A DNA stretch of 64,000 nucleotides, taken from NCBI RefSeq assembly GCF_003719195.1, contig NZ_CP024996.1:2108001-2172000 (forward strand), read 5' to 3'. The notes below the pieces were generated by a model. That model did no database searches, was not told the origin of the DNA, and saw only the letters and a program-made list of their open reading frames with translations. This document shows positions 28,407-37,023 of the stretch, piece by piece. The number at the start of each line of letters is the position of its first letter. Within the stretch, counting starts at the first letter, position 1. Source of the stretch: Herbaspirillum rubrisubalbicans. GTDB taxonomy: Bacteria > Pseudomonadota > Gammaproteobacteria > Burkholderiales > Burkholderiaceae_D. Both the position numbers and the translations under genes were made by a program.

Positions 28407-29441
28407 ATGCAGATTCCCACCCTCGTTTCCCCTCATGACGCCGACCTGGCGGCGCGCCTGGACGCACGCATCAATGACAAGACCAAGCCCCTGGGCAGCC
28501 TCGGTGCACTGGAGCGTCTGGCGCGCCAGATCGGCCTGATCCAGGGCAGCGAGCACCCCAGCCTGCGCCAGCCGGCCATCGTGGTCTGCGCCGGCGACCA
28601 TGGGGTGACTGCCGAGGGCGTATCGGCCTACCCGCAGAGCGTGACCTGGCAGATGGTCGAGAATTTCCTGGCCGGGGGCGCCGCCATCAATGTCTTCGCG
28701 CGCCAGAATCAATGTGCGCTCTACATCGTCGATGCCGGCGTCAATCACGACTTCGGCCAGCGTGCCGGCCTGGTCGACCGCAAGATCGCGCCGGGCACCG
28801 CCAATTTCTGCCAGGGTCCGGCCATGACCATGGCGCAGTGCGAAGCTGCGCTGCAGGCCGGTATCCATTTCGTCGATGCGCTGGAAGTGGACGTGCTGGG
28901 CTTTGGCGAAATGGGCATCGGCAACACCACTGCCGCGGCCGCCTTGATGGCCGCCTTCACCGGCAGCGCCGTGGCCGATTGCGTGGGCGCCGGAGCGGGC
29001 CTGGATGCCCAGGGCATGGCGCGCAAGGCCGATGCCATTACCCGCGCTTTGCACCTACATGCGCAGGCACACACGCCACTGGAGCGACTGGCCGCCCTGG
29101 GCGGCTTGGAGATCGCCTTCATGACCGGCGCCATGCTGCGCGCGGCCCAGCGGCGCATGGTGCTGTTGATCGATGGCTTCATCGTCACCTCGGCGCTGCT
29201 GGTGGCCCAGGCCTTGCAGCCGGCCGTGCTGGAGTACTGCGTGTTTTCGCATTGCTCCGATGAGGCGGGTCATCGCCGCATGTTGCAATATCTGGGCGCC
29301 CATCCGCTGATGCAGCTCGACCTGCGCCTGGGCGAGGGCACCGGGGCGGCACTGGCGCTGCCGCTGCTGCGCTCGGCGGTGAATTTCCTGGAACGCATGG
29401 CCACCTTTTCTTCGGCCAGCGTCAGCAAGCAGCATGGTTGA
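28407..29441 (+). CDS. cobT: Nicotinate-nucleotide:dimethylbenzimidazole phosphoribosyltransferase
   Basis: 344 residues. CobT signatures include [39 protein letters not shown] and [19 protein letters not shown], with the catalytic Glu region before the C-terminus ([20 protein letters not shown]). It makes alpha-ribazole phosphate, the lower ligand of cobalamin. It overlaps cobS by 8 bases, and cobC follows, so this is a nucleotide-loop assembly operon. No cobalamin riboswitch is visible upstream; a weak TTCTGT-16-TATACT promoter ends at 28359. The ATG at 28407 gives the normal N-terminus. Confidence 0.94.
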   Translation: MQIPTLVSPHDADLAARLDARINDKTKPLGSLGALERLARQIGLIQGSEHPSLRQPAIVVCAGDHGVTAEGVSAYPQSVTWQMVENFLAGGAAINVFARQNQCALYIVDAGVNHDFGQRAGLVDRKIAPGTANFCQGPAMTMAQCEAALQAGIHFVDALEVDVLGFGEMGIGNTTAAAALMAAFTGSAVADCVGAGAGLDAQGMARKADAITRALHLHAQAHTPLERLAALGGLEIAFMTGAMLRAAQRRMVLLIDGFIVTSALLVAQALQPAVLEYCVFSHCSDEAGHRRMLQYLGAHPLMQLDLRLGEGTGAALALPLLRSAVNFLERMATFSSASVSKQHG

Positions 29442-30261
29442 AGAAAACTTCACTCGCCCCGCGCCATCCCGCCAGGGAGTGCTGTACCAGCTGCGTTTGT
29501 TCTTTATCGCGGTGCAATTCTTCACACGACTGCCGATCCCGCGCTGGGTCGGCTTCCAGAACGACTGGCTGCAGCGCTGCACGCGTTACTTTCCGCTGGT
29601 GGGCTGGATCGTGGCCTGGGTCTGCGCCCTGGTCTACCTGCTGGCCGTGCAGTTCTGGCCGCACACGCTGGCCGTGCTGCTCTCGACCGCAGTGGGCATC
29701 TGGCTCACCGGTGCCTTCCACGAAGATGGCTTTGCCGATGTCTGTGATGGCCTGGGTGGGGCGGTCAGCCGCGAGCGGGCCTTGGAGATCATGCGCGATT
29801 CGCGTCTGGGCAGCTATGGCGTGCTGGGCATCATGCTGCTGCTGGCCATCAAGGTGGCTGCGCTCAATGCGCTGCTGCCCCTGCAGGTGCTGGCGGCACT
29901 GGGCATGGCCCATCCCTTGTCGCGCTGGCTGGCCACCTGCCTGATCTGGCGCATGGACTACGTGCGCCAAGAGGGCAAGGCCAAGCCGCTGGCGCAGCAC
30001 ATGGGGCATGGCGAATTTCTGCTGGCCCTGGTCTGTGCCGCGCTGCCGGTGATCGGTGTGATTGCGCTGGGGATGATGGCCTGGCAGCGCATCGTCGCCG
30101 GTATCGTGCTGGCCGTGCTGGCCACGGTCTGGCTGGCGCGGCGTTTGCAGCGACGGTTGGGTGGTTATACCGGCGACGGCCTGGGCGCGGTCCAGCAATT
30201 GAGCGAGGCCGCTTTCTACCTGGGGGCGCTGGCGACGCTGCCGGGCTGGTGGCCTCATTGA
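29434..30261 (+). CDS. cobS: Adenosylcobinamide-GDP ribazoletransferase (cobalamin synthase)
   Basis: 275 residues, an integral membrane protein with about six hydrophobic segments. Typical CobS motifs: [19 protein letters not shown] near the N-terminus and [20 protein letters not shown] with the acidic metal-binding residues, then [20 protein letters not shown]. It joins adenosylcobinamide-GDP with alpha-ribazole (phosphate) in the inner membrane. The start overlaps the end of cobT. Confidence 0.93.
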   Translation: MVEENFTRPAPSRQGVLYQLRLFFIAVQFFTRLPIPRWVGFQNDWLQRCTRYFPLVGWIVAWVCALVYLLAVQFWPHTLAVLLSTAVGIWLTGAFHEDGFADVCDGLGGAVSRERALEIMRDSRLGSYGVLGIMLLLAIKVAALNALLPLQVLAALGMAHPLSRWLATCLIWRMDYVRQEGKAKPLAQHMGHGEFLLALVCAALPVIGVIALGMMAWQRIVAGIVLAVLATVWLARRLQRRLGGYTGDGLGAVQQLSEAAFYLGALATLPGWWPH

Positions 30262-30265
30262 ATCC

Positions 30266-30883
30266 ATGCAGCTCTACCTGATCCGCCATCCGCAGCCGCT
30301 GCTGGACAAGCACACCTGCTATGGCCGCAGCGACATCGCCGTGGCGCCCGCCATGCTGGCGCAGTGCGTAACGCAATTGCTGCCCGCACTGCAAGCTTTG
30401 CCGCCCGGCCTGGCGATGGTCAGCAGCCCGCTGCGGCGCTGCGCCGATCTGGCCCAGGCCCTGGTCGAGCAATTGTCGTGGCCGGCGCCCGCGCTGGAAC
30501 CGCGCTTGCAGGAAATGGATTTCGGCAACTGGGAATTGCGCCCCTGGGATGACATCCCTTGGGCCGAGGTCGAAGCTTGGAATGCCGACCTGCTGCACCA
30601 TGCGCCGGGTGGCGGCGAGACCCTGCTGGCGGTGGCGCAGCGCATGTGGCAGGCGTTTGCCAGCCTGCTCGCCCAGCCGGCGCCCGGCGCCATCGTGATC
30701 TGTCATGCCGGCTCGATCCGCATGTTGCAGGCTTGTGCGGCATGGCGCGCAGCGCAGGGGAGCGCGCCTGCCTCTACTCCTCAGATATTTGACGACATCG
30801 CCTTGCGCGCCGTCGCCCAGCGCCAGGAGATTCCCTACGCCCAGGTGCTGCCGCTGGACCTCTCCATGGCCCAGCAGCGTTAA
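30266..30883 (+). CDS. cobC: Histidine phosphatase, probable alpha-ribazole phosphatase
   Basis: 205 residues of the phosphoglycerate-mutase-like histidine phosphatase family: the phospho-histidine motif LYLIRHPQP at the N-terminus, SPLRRCADLAQAL and a second histidine in IVICHAGSIRML. Following cobT and cobS by 4 bases, it most likely removes the phosphate from alpha-ribazole 5'-phosphate or from cobalamin 5'-phosphate. The motif is RHP rather than the commoner RHG, a variant seen in this family. Confidence 0.85.
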   Translation: MQLYLIRHPQPLLDKHTCYGRSDIAVAPAMLAQCVTQLLPALQALPPGLAMVSSPLRRCADLAQALVEQLSWPAPALEPRLQEMDFGNWELRPWDDIPWAEVEAWNADLLHHAPGGGETLLAVAQRMWQAFASLLAQPAPGAIVICHAGSIRMLQACAAWRAAQGSAPASTPQIFDDIALRAVAQRQEIPYAQVLPLDLSMAQQR

Positions 30884-30886
30884 GCA

Positions 30887-31130
30887 TCAAGTGCCCGCAC
30901 CGCGCGATTCCACTGCAAACTTGATCAATTCCGCCTGGCCATCGATGTTGAGCTTGCGCTTGATGTTGAGGCGATGGGTTTCCACCGTGCGCACGCTCAA
31001 CGCCAGCCTCGGCCACCACTTGCAGGCCGGGCACGGTTTCCAGTCGCGCGCGCAGGCCGTCGCGTACCAGGGGATGATCGTCGATGAGCATGATGCGGGT
31101 CGGCTCGGGCAGGGGGAGGGCGTCAGACAT
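30887..31130 (-). pseudogene. Response regulator (NarL/LuxR type) with internal deletion
   Basis: The gene starts normally at 31130: MSDALPLPEPTRIMLIDDHP, the start of a receiver domain, running to about residue 43 (GLQVVAEA). From there the frame reads nonsense, but in the next frame the DNA encodes the end of a LuxR-type HTH: LSVRTVETHRLNIKRKLNID followed by GQAELIKFAVESRGAGT and a stop at 30887-30889. So the rest of the receiver, including the phospho-acceptor Asp, and the first part of the HTH are missing, roughly 390 bp. The ATG overlaps the end of the sensor kinase gene by 8 bases, so this was the partner of that kinase. The product cannot work as a regulator. Confidence 0.85.
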
Positions 31131-32022
31131 GAGGTGGCTGCAAGAGGGAGGAACGGGCAATGATGGCGCTGATGCGGGTGCCGGCGGCCGAGGAATCGAT
31201 GGCCAGTTCGCCGCCCACCGCTTCCATGCGCTCACGCATGTTGCGCAGGCCGATGCCGTTGCGCGAGTGATCGTCGACCCGGCCGAGGTCGAAGCCGCAG
31301 CCATTGTCCTGGACCTGCAGCATCAGCAGGGTGGAGCCGCCATAGAGGCGCATACGGATCTGGCTGGCGCCGGCATGACGGGCGATGTTGGTGAGCGCTT
31401 CTTGCGCTACCCGAAAGAGCACCGTGTTGACCACCTCGGGCAGGGGCGTACCGTCACCGAGCTTGCCCTCGCTTTCGAAGACGATCTGCGTGGCCGCAGC
31501 CGTGTTACCGGCACCGCTGCCGGCACTGTCACGCCATTCGCTGCACAGATGCTCCAAGGCCGCTGCCAGGCCGAGGTCGTCCAACAGGGCCGGGCGCAGA
31601 TCGTGCGAGATGCGGCGCACTTCGGCCAGCACGCCATTGATCTGGGTGGCGGTTTTCTCGAAGCCCGACCGCGCTTGCGCAGCCTGTTCGGGCGTGCCGC
31701 GCAGGCGTTCCAGCGCGGCTTCGATCTGCAGCTTGATGGAGACCAGCCACTGGCTGATGCCATCGTGCAGATCACGTGACAGACGCGCCCGTTCTTCTTC
31801 CTGCGAGTGCACCACGCGCTGGGCCAACTGGCGCAGTTTGGCATCGGCGACCCGATGCTCGCTCAGGTTCAGCAGCAAGCCGGCCAGGCCCACGGCCAGT
31901 GCACTGGCCAGGGCGATGGCCGCAATCAGCAGCATGGTCTGGTGCAGGTAGCCGGAATTCTGGTGGTCCACCTGGGCCAGCGCCGCCTCCACGTCATCCA
32001 GGTAGATCCCGGTGCCGATCAC
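31123..32022 (-). CDS. Sensor histidine kinase, 5'-truncated
   Basis: 299 residues from a GTG at 32022. What remains: the end of a Cache-type sensor domain ([20 protein letters not shown]; homologous sequence begins at about 32040), one membrane helix (MLLIAAIALASALAVGLAGL), the HisKA_3 dimerisation domain with the phospho-histidine in RLSRDLHDGISQ, and an HATPase domain (EALTNIARHAGA; NGIGLRNMRERMEAVGG). The N-terminal membrane anchor and most of the sensor domain are absent. The sequence upstream switches directly into the cstA coding region on the other strand, with about 9 bases shared by both genes at the join. It is probably inactive as a sensor. Confidence 0.8.
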   Translation of the reverse strand: MIGTGIYLDDVEAALAQVDHQNSGYLHQTMLLIAAIALASALAVGLAGLLLNLSEHRVADAKLRQLAQRVVHSQEEERARLSRDLHDGISQWLVSIKLQIEAALERLRGTPEQAAQARSGFEKTATQINGVLAEVRRISHDLRPALLDDLGLAAALEHLCSEWRDSAGSGAGNTAAATQIVFESEGKLGDGTPLPEVVNTVLFRVAQEALTNIARHAGASQIRMRLYGGSTLLMLQVQDNGCGFDLGRVDDHSRNGIGLRNMRERMEAVGGELAIDSSAAGTRISAIIARSSLLQPPHV

Positions 32023-33970
32023 CCAGCCCCAGCGCGGCGAATCGATTAATGCCGTGTGGCTGGTGGTAGCGTCGGTCTACGTCTACCTGATCGCCTATCG
32101 CTTCTACAGCAAGTTCATCGCCCAGCGCGTGCTGGGCCTGGATGGTCAGCGCATGACGCCGGCCTACAAATTCAATGATGGCCTGGACTACGTCCCGACC
32201 AACAAATACGTGCTCTTCGGCCACCACTTCGCCGCCATCGCCGGTGCCGGTCCGCTGGTAGGCCCGGTGCTGGCCGCGCAGATGGGCTACCTGCCGGGCA
32301 TGTTGTGGATCCTGGCCGGGGTGGTGTTTGCCGGTGCGGTGCAGGACTTCATGGTGCTGTTCATCTCTACCCGCCGCGACGGCCGCTCGCTGGGCGACCT
32401 GATCAAGTCCGAACTGGGCCAGGTGCCGGGCGTGATTGCGCTCTTCGGCGCCTTCATGATCATGGTCATCATCCTGGCGGTGCTGGCGCTGATCGTGGTC
32501 AAGGCCCTGGCGGAGTCGCCCTGGGGGACCTTCACGGTGGCCGCGACCATTCCCATTGCGCTCTTCATGGGCGTCTATTCGCGCTACCTGCGTCCGGGCC
32601 GCATCGGTGAAGTGTCGTGGATCGGTTTCGTGCTGCTGATGCTGGCCATCGTCGGTGGCCAGTATGTGCAGGAACACGCGGTGCTGGGCCAATTGTTCAG
32701 CTTCAACGGCAAGCAACTGACCTGGATGCTGATCGGCTATGGCTTCGTCGCCTCGGTGCTACCGGTGTGGCTGCTGCTGGCCCCGCGTGACTACCTGTCG
32801 ACCTTCCTCAAGATCGGCACCATCGCCGCCCTGGCGTTGGGCATCATCTTCATTGCCCCGCATCTGAAGATGCACGCCGTGACCCGCTTCATCGACGGCA
32901 GCGGTCCGGTGTGGTCGGGCTCGCTGTTCCCGTTCCTGTTCATCACCATTGCCTGCGGTGCGGTCTCGGGTTTCCATGCCCTCATTTCCTCGGGCACCAC
33001 GCCCAAGCTGCTGGAAAACGAACAGCACGCGCGCTTCATCGGCTATGGTGCCATGCTCATGGAATCCTTCGTGGCCATCATGGCCCTGATCGCGGCCTCC
33101 TGCATCGAACCCGGCATCTACTTCGCCATGAACAGCCCGGCCGCGCTGATCGGCACCACGCCCGAGAACGTGGCGCAGGTGATCTCGCAATGGGGCTTCC
33201 ATATCACCCCGGAGATGCTCACCCACACCGCCCAGGCCGTGGGCGAACACACCATCATCTCGCGTGCCGGTGGCGCCCCCACGCTGGCCGTGGGCATGGC
33301 GCAGATCCTCTCCGGCGTGACCGGCGAGGCGATGATGGCCTTCTGGTATCACTTCGCGATCCTGTTCGAGGCGCTCTTCATCCTCACCGCCGTGGATGCC
33401 GGTACCCGTGCGGGTCGCTTCATGCTGCAAGACCTGCTGGGCGCCTTTATCCCGCCGATGAAGCGCACCTACTCCTGGGCCGCCAGCCTGACGGCGACCG
33501 ACTTGTGCGTAGCCGGCTGGGGTTACTTCCTGTACCAGGGCGTGGTCGATCCGCTGGGCGGCATCAATACCTTGTGGCCGCTGTTTGGCATCTCCAACCA
33601 GATGCTGGCCGGTATCGCCCTGATCCTGGCCACCTGCGTGCTGTTCAAGATGAAGCGTGACCGCTTTGCCTGGGTCACGGTGGTACCGACCACCTGGCTC
33701 TTGATCTGCACCCTGAGCGCCGGTTGGCAAAAGGTGTTCGATGCCAATGCGCGCGTGGGCTTCCTGGCCCATGCCCGCAAGTACCAGGCGGCGCTGGATG
33801 AGGGCAAGCTGCTGGCCCCGGCCAAGTCGATCGAACAGATGCGTCAGGTGATCTTCAATGACTACATCGACGCTGGCCTGGCGGCGCTAGGTCGGGCGCA
33901 CCCTGAACCTGATGGTCGGGATGCCCGAATACGATACCTACGTGGCCCATATGAAACAGGCCCACCCTGA
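32012..33970 (+). CDS. cstA: CstA-family peptide/pyruvate carrier, both ends disrupted
   Basis: The core is clearly CstA/Bts[61 protein letters not shown] and [18 protein letters not shown], with many membrane helices. Relatives (about 690 residues) have a first membrane helix before RGE-INA; here the codons before it (MPITQPQ) are antisense of the truncated kinase gene. At the 3' end, after [12 protein letters not shown], the family's last ~50 residues are replaced by an out-of-frame reading of the downstream ybdD gene. CstA-type proteins take up pyruvate or peptides during starvation. Activity of this chimera is doubtful. No promoter of its own remains in the junction. Confidence 0.75.
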   Translation: MPITQPQRGESINAVWLVVASVYVYLIAYRFYSKFIAQRVLGLDGQRMTPAYKFNDGLDYVPTNKYVLFGHHFAAIAGAGPLVGPVLAAQMGYLPGMLWILAGVVFAGAVQDFMVLFISTRRDGRSLGDLIKSELGQVPGVIALFGAFMIMVIILAVLALIVVKALAESPWGTFTVAATIPIALFMGVYSRYLRPGRIGEVSWIGFVLLMLAIVGGQYVQEHAVLGQLFSFNGKQLTWMLIGYGFVASVLPVWLLLAPRDYLSTFLKIGTIAALALGIIFIAPHLKMHAVTRFIDGSGPVWSGSLFPFLFITIACGAVSGFHALISSGTTPKLLENEQHARFIGYGAMLMESFVAIMALIAASCIEPGIYFAMNSPAALIGTTPENVAQVISQWGFHITPEMLTHTAQAVGEHTIISRAGGAPTLAVGMAQILSGVTGEAMMAFWYHFAILFEALFILTAVDAGTRAGRFMLQDLLGAFIPPMKRTYSWAASLTATDLCVAGWGYFLYQGVVDPLGGINTLWPLFGISNQMLAGIALILATCVLFKMKRDRFAWVTVVPTTWLLICTLSAGWQKVFDANARVGFLAHARKYQAALDEGKLLAPAKSIEQMRQVIFNDYIDAGLAALGRAHPEPDGRDARIRYLRGPYETGPP

Positions 33971-34058
33971 GCTGCCTGTGATGACGTATGAAGAATTCTT
34001 CCGCGAACGTCAGGAAGCCCGCTATGGCGGCAAGGGGCGGGTGGGGCGCTGCTGTTGA
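33891..34058 (+). pseudogene. ybdD: YbdD/YjiX-family (DUF466) remnant fused to cstA
   Basis: In the frame ending at 34058 the DNA reads [20 protein letters not shown], then [20 protein letters not shown] and the Cys-rich end [11 protein letters not shown]. This is nearly the whole of the ~65-residue YbdD protein that follows CstA/BtsT carriers. The first ~12 codons and the start are missing, and a TAG (33888-33890) lies just upstream in frame. A 48-residue product from the internal ATG at 33912 is possible. The loss is the other side of the deletion that removed the cstA 3' end. Confidence 0.8.
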
Positions 34059-34102
34059 AGCATGAAGTTTCTTGTGTGCAATGGCTTCTGCGCAAATTCT
34101 GG

Positions 34103-34142
34103 AAAACCGGCCGGTCCGCGTCGTTGCGCGGGCCGGTTTTTG
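34103..34142 (+). terminator. Intrinsic terminator after cstA-ybdD
   Basis: Stem AAAACCGGCC (34103-34112) with GGCCGGTTTT (34131-34140), inner GC-rich pairing, T-rich tail. Confidence 0.8.
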
Positions 34143-34200
34143 CGTTTTTTTGCGCTTTCAATGATGCGGATTAGTTCACATAAGGAATTACGCATACGAT

Positions 34201-34244
34201 ATAAATTATTTTTAATTTATCATCTTGGAATATGCGACAAGATG
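34201..34244. repeat. Two consecutive perfect inverted repeats ahead of the receiver/CheC operon
   Basis: First ATAAATTA/TAATTTAT (34201-34208 and 34213-34220, 4-base loop), then immediately CATCTTG/CAAGATG (34221-34227 and 34238-34244, 10-base loop). They lie 40 bases before the ATG at 34285 in a locally AT-rich stretch. They could be regulator sites or RNA hairpins in the leader. Confidence 0.6.
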
Positions 34245-34284
34245 TCAGCATTTTTCAGTTTTTTGATGGTCAAGGTGATAAAAG

Positions 34285-34668
34285 ATGTCAAGCAAGGAAC
34301 CCGGCAAGACCCTCCTCATCGTCGATGACAGCAAGGTCTCGCGCATGGTCATCAAGGCCCACGTACTGGCGGTGCATCCAGATTGGCAAGTCAGTGAAGC
34401 GGCCAATGGCGAGGAGGCGATCCGGCAGGTGCAGCAAGGCGCGCCGGACTTCTGCACGATGGATATCAACATGCCCGGTATGCTGGGCACCGATGCCGCC
34501 GCACAGATCCTGCAGTCGCATCCTGCGGTGCGTATCGCCATCTTCTCGGCCAACGTCCAGGAAGCCGTGCAGACCCGCGCCCAGCAACTGGGTGCCGTGT
34601 TCGTCGCCAAGCCAGTCACCGAAAAATCGATCGCCCAGGCTCTGCGCCATTTTCGGGGCGAGTGGTGA
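34285..34668 (+). CDS. Single-domain response regulator
   Basis: 127 residues, a CheY-like receiver only: LLIVDDSKVSRMVIKAHVL (acidic pair), phospho-acceptor Asp in CTMDINMPGMLGTDAA, Ser in AIFSANVQEA at the Thr/Ser switch position and Lys in VAKPVTEKSI. It overlaps the CheC gene by 4 bases (GTGA) and forms a three-gene operon with CheC and a diguanylate cyclase. It would be dephosphorylated by its CheC partner. The kinase is not encoded here. Confidence 0.9.
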   Translation: MSSKEPGKTLLIVDDSKVSRMVIKAHVLAVHPDWQVSEAANGEEAIRQVQQGAPDFCTMDINMPGMLGTDAAAQILQSHPAVRIAIFSANVQEAVQTRAQQLGAVFVAKPVTEKSIAQALRHFRGEW

Positions 34669-35288
34669 GCATCTTCAATGACATCGAGCGCGATGCCCTG
34701 ACCGAGATCTTCAACGTCGGCGCCGGGCGTGCGGCGCAAAGCCTGTCTGAAATCGTGGGCGATGAAGTACGCCTGACCGTACCCTCGGTGGAAGTGCTGC
34801 GCACCGACGCCATCAACGAACAAGTGCTGCCGCGCGCACCCGGTCGCTTTGCCACCGTGAGCCAGAATTTCGGCGGACCCTTCGAGGCCGAGGCGGTGCT
34901 GCTGTTTACCGAAGAGCGGGCGCTGGCCATCGTGCGCGACATGATGGGCTCGACCATGAGCCTGGAAGAACTGGCCGAGTTCGAGCGCGAAGCCATGTGC
35001 GAACTGGGCAACATCATCCTCAACGCCTGCCTGTCGGCCATGGCCGATATGCTGGAAATCACCCTCAACAGCTCCCTGCCGCAGTACCTGGTGTCCACGC
35101 CCGAGGATATATCCTCGCGCCTGGCCACCCGCCAGAGCGGCGACAGCTACGTGCTGGTCTTGCATATCGATCTGGTCATCGAGAAACACCAGACCGATGG
35201 CCACTTGATCTTCCTGCTCAGTTCCGGCTCGCTGCACGCGCTGGTGGAACATGTGCGGCGCTACTTGGGCAAGATCGGACTGGCATGA
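34665..35288 (+). CDS. cheC: CheC-family phosphatase
   Basis: 207 residues from the GTG at 34665 (or GTG at 34662). Both half-sites of the CheC active site are present as E-x2-N: TEIFNVGAGRAAQSLSEIVG near the N-terminus and CELGNIILNACLSAMADML in the middle. CheC/CheX/FliY proteins remove phosphate from CheY-type receivers. The overlap with the receiver gene upstream and with the diguanylate cyclase downstream (ATGA) suggests a small module linking receiver dephosphorylation to cyclic-di-GMP. No CheD gene is nearby. Confidence 0.88.
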   Translation: MSIFNDIERDALTEIFNVGAGRAAQSLSEIVGDEVRLTVPSVEVLRTDAINEQVLPRAPGRFATVSQNFGGPFEAEAVLLFTEERALAIVRDMMGSTMSLEELAEFEREAMCELGNIILNACLSAMADMLEITLNSSLPQYLVSTPEDISSRLATRQSGDSYVLVLHIDLVIEKHQTDGHLIFLLSSGSLHALVEHVRRYLGKIGLA

Positions 35289-36256
35289 CGGGTATCGGCA
35301 GTGGGGGAGGGCTGCGTTTTCGCGCAGAGGATGTCTATGACCATCTCAACGGTGGTCTCATCATGCTGGACATGGACTGGACCGTGCTGCTCTGGAACGC
35401 CTGGGTGGCCCGCTATAGCGGGGTGCCGGCGCAGCAGGCACTCCAGGCGCGCCTGACCAGCCTGTTTGCCGAGCCGCTCTCGCCGGCACTGCTGCGTGCG
35501 CTCGACAACACCCTCGGCTACGGCTTGCCGGCCGTGCTCTCCAGCGCCTTGCACCGCTCGCCGCTGCCGCTGTACCTGGAGCCGGTGGCGGGCAGCGATA
35601 TGGCGGCTGCGCGCATGGTGCAGTCGGTGGTGCTCACGCCCATCGACAACCACGATGGCGAGCGCCTGTGCCTGATCCAGATCAGCGATGCCAGCAACTC
35701 GGTGCGCCGCGAAAAGATGCTGCGCTCGCATTCCGAAGCGCTCAAGCGCCAGGCCGGCACCGATGGCTTGACCGGCATCCATAACCGACGCCATTTCGAT
35801 GAACACTATGCGCAAGCCTTGCAGCGTGCACGCGAGCAGGCTGGGACGCTGTCGCTGTTCATGATCGACGTGGATTTCTTCAAGCAGTACAACGACCATT
35901 ACGGCCACGGCGCCGGCGACCATGTGCTCAAGGGCGTGGCTGCGGCCCTACGTGGCCAGTTGCGCCAGCCGGGTGACCTGTTGGCGCGCTATGGCGGGGA
36001 GGAATTCATCCTGCTCATGCAAGACCTTACGCACGAGCAGGCGGCCGAGCTCGGCCAGGCCCTGCGCCAGGCGGTCTACCAACTCGATGAGCCGCACGCC
36101 AAATCTTTGGTCGAGCATCGCGTCACCATCAGCGTGGGCGTGTGCACCCGTGTCGTGCAAGAGGATGAGGATGGCCGCTTGCTCATGGCCGCAGCCGACG
36201 CCGCCCTGTACCGCGCCAAGCTGGGCGGACGCAACAAGGTGGTGGCCATCGATTGA
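35285..36256 (+). CDS. PAS-GGDEF diguanylate cyclase
   Basis: 323 residues. The N-terminal PAS-like part (about 15-130, VYDHLNGGLIMLDMDWTVLL then WNAWVARYSGV) is followed by a short coiled linker and a GGDEF domain: DGLTGIHNRRHFDEHY, MIDVDFFKQYNDHYGHGAGD and the active-site RYGGEEF (about residues 236-242). Such enzymes make cyclic di-GMP from two GTP. The inhibitory RxxD site is not canonical: the four residues at that position are QPGD, with the Arg one place too early. It overlaps cheC by 4 bases. No membrane segment is seen, so it is probably cytosolic. Confidence 0.9.
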   Translation: MTGIGSGGGLRFRAEDVYDHLNGGLIMLDMDWTVLLWNAWVARYSGVPAQQALQARLTSLFAEPLSPALLRALDNTLGYGLPAVLSSALHRSPLPLYLEPVAGSDMAAARMVQSVVLTPIDNHDGERLCLIQISDASNSVRREKMLRSHSEALKRQAGTDGLTGIHNRRHFDEHYAQALQRAREQAGTLSLFMIDVDFFKQYNDHYGHGAGDHVLKGVAAALRGQLRQPGDLLARYGGEEFILLMQDLTHEQAAELGQALRQAVYQLDEPHAKSLVEHRVTISVGVCTRVVQEDEDGRLLMAAADAALYRAKLGGRNKVVAID

Positions 36257-36580
36257 GGGTTTGCTCACTTTATCCTTCATTGCCAAATCACAATGCATGA
36301 AGGAAATTTTGTCAGTTTTGTCCAAAACAAGGGCAATTTATTGGAAACCCTTGCTGAGCAAGCATGTCAGAAACGGTCAGAGCGTTTATCAACAGGCTTG
36401 TTCACAGCTTTTGTGGATAACTTGCCGCACGGTCTGCTTTCCGGGGAGCAGCAGTGGGCGTGGCGTGGCACCGATTTTGCGTATAATGCCGGGCCGAAGC
36501 TACTGACAAAATGCTGACATGGTCGGGTTTGTCTCACTGATTTCATTTTTCCGTTTGTTTTTTCACGCCGACAGGATTTG
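36257..36580. other. Intergenic region, 324 bp, AT-rich, with DnaA boxes
   Basis: No credible gene. Besides the DnaA-box cluster it holds a TATAAT at 36482-36487 with no good -35 and a T-rich leader before the secreted protein gene. An inverted repeat CTTCATTG/CAATGCATGAAG occurs near 36279-36303. Confidence 0.5.
36386..36420. promoter_or_regulatory. Cluster of three DnaA-box-like 9-mers
   Basis: TTATCAACA (36386-36394, one mismatch), TTGTTCACA (36398-36406, one mismatch) and TGTGGATAA (36412-36420), the exact reverse complement of TTATCCACA. The starts are 12 and 14 bases apart. About 60 bases downstream is TATAAT (36482-36487), a probable -10 box for the gene at 36581, so DnaA could act on that promoter. 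dnaA itself is not in the window. Confidence 0.55.
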
Positions 36581-36988
36581 ATGCGCCGACTGCTGCTTCT
36601 GCTGTTGACTTTCCTGATCCCGCTGCAATTGCTGGCAGCCACGGGCGAGTCACGGCTGCGCGAGCAATTGCAGCAGGGCTTGGAAGTCCACTCAGCCTGG
36701 CAGGCCGAGCTGGCTCAGCCGGCGCAGTCAGCCTGCCACGCCCTTGCCGCGGCAGAACAGGGGCTGCACGCCCAGGCGCATGACGCCCTACAGGCCGGCA
36801 GCGACATGCCGGGCACGAACCAGGACGACGACCAGCCCAGCGCCCAGGGCGAGCTGGAAGAGCCTGGCTTGCCCACTGCCATCGCCACGCTCGGACTGCA
36901 CTGGTATCCGTTTCCCCACGCCTTGACGGCAAGCTTGAACTGGTCGTCTTACCTGCGCGACCAGTTGCGTCCTCCGCCATTGGCTTGA
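36581..36988 (+). CDS. Small secreted protein of unknown function
   Basis: 135 residues. A clear signal peptide (RRLLLLLLTFLIPLQLLAAT) with an Ala cleavage region, then a Gln/Ala/Glu-rich helical segment (SRLREQLQQGLEVHSAWQAE) and an acidic middle (NQDDDQPSAQGELEE), ending WSSYLRDQLRPPPLA. No known domain is recognised. The ribosome binding site ACAGGA (36571-36576) fits the ATG at 36581. It lies downstream of the DnaA-box cluster and upstream of htpX, on the same strand. Confidence 0.7.
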   Translation: MRRLLLLLLTFLIPLQLLAATGESRLREQLQQGLEVHSAWQAELAQPAQSACHALAAAEQGLHAQAHDALQAGSDMPGTNQDDDQPSAQGELEEPGLPTAIATLGLHWYPFPHALTASLNWSSYLRDQLRPPPLA

Positions 36989-37023
36989 GCGGCCCGCGCG
37001 GCGGGTGGTTGCCTTGCTGCGCG

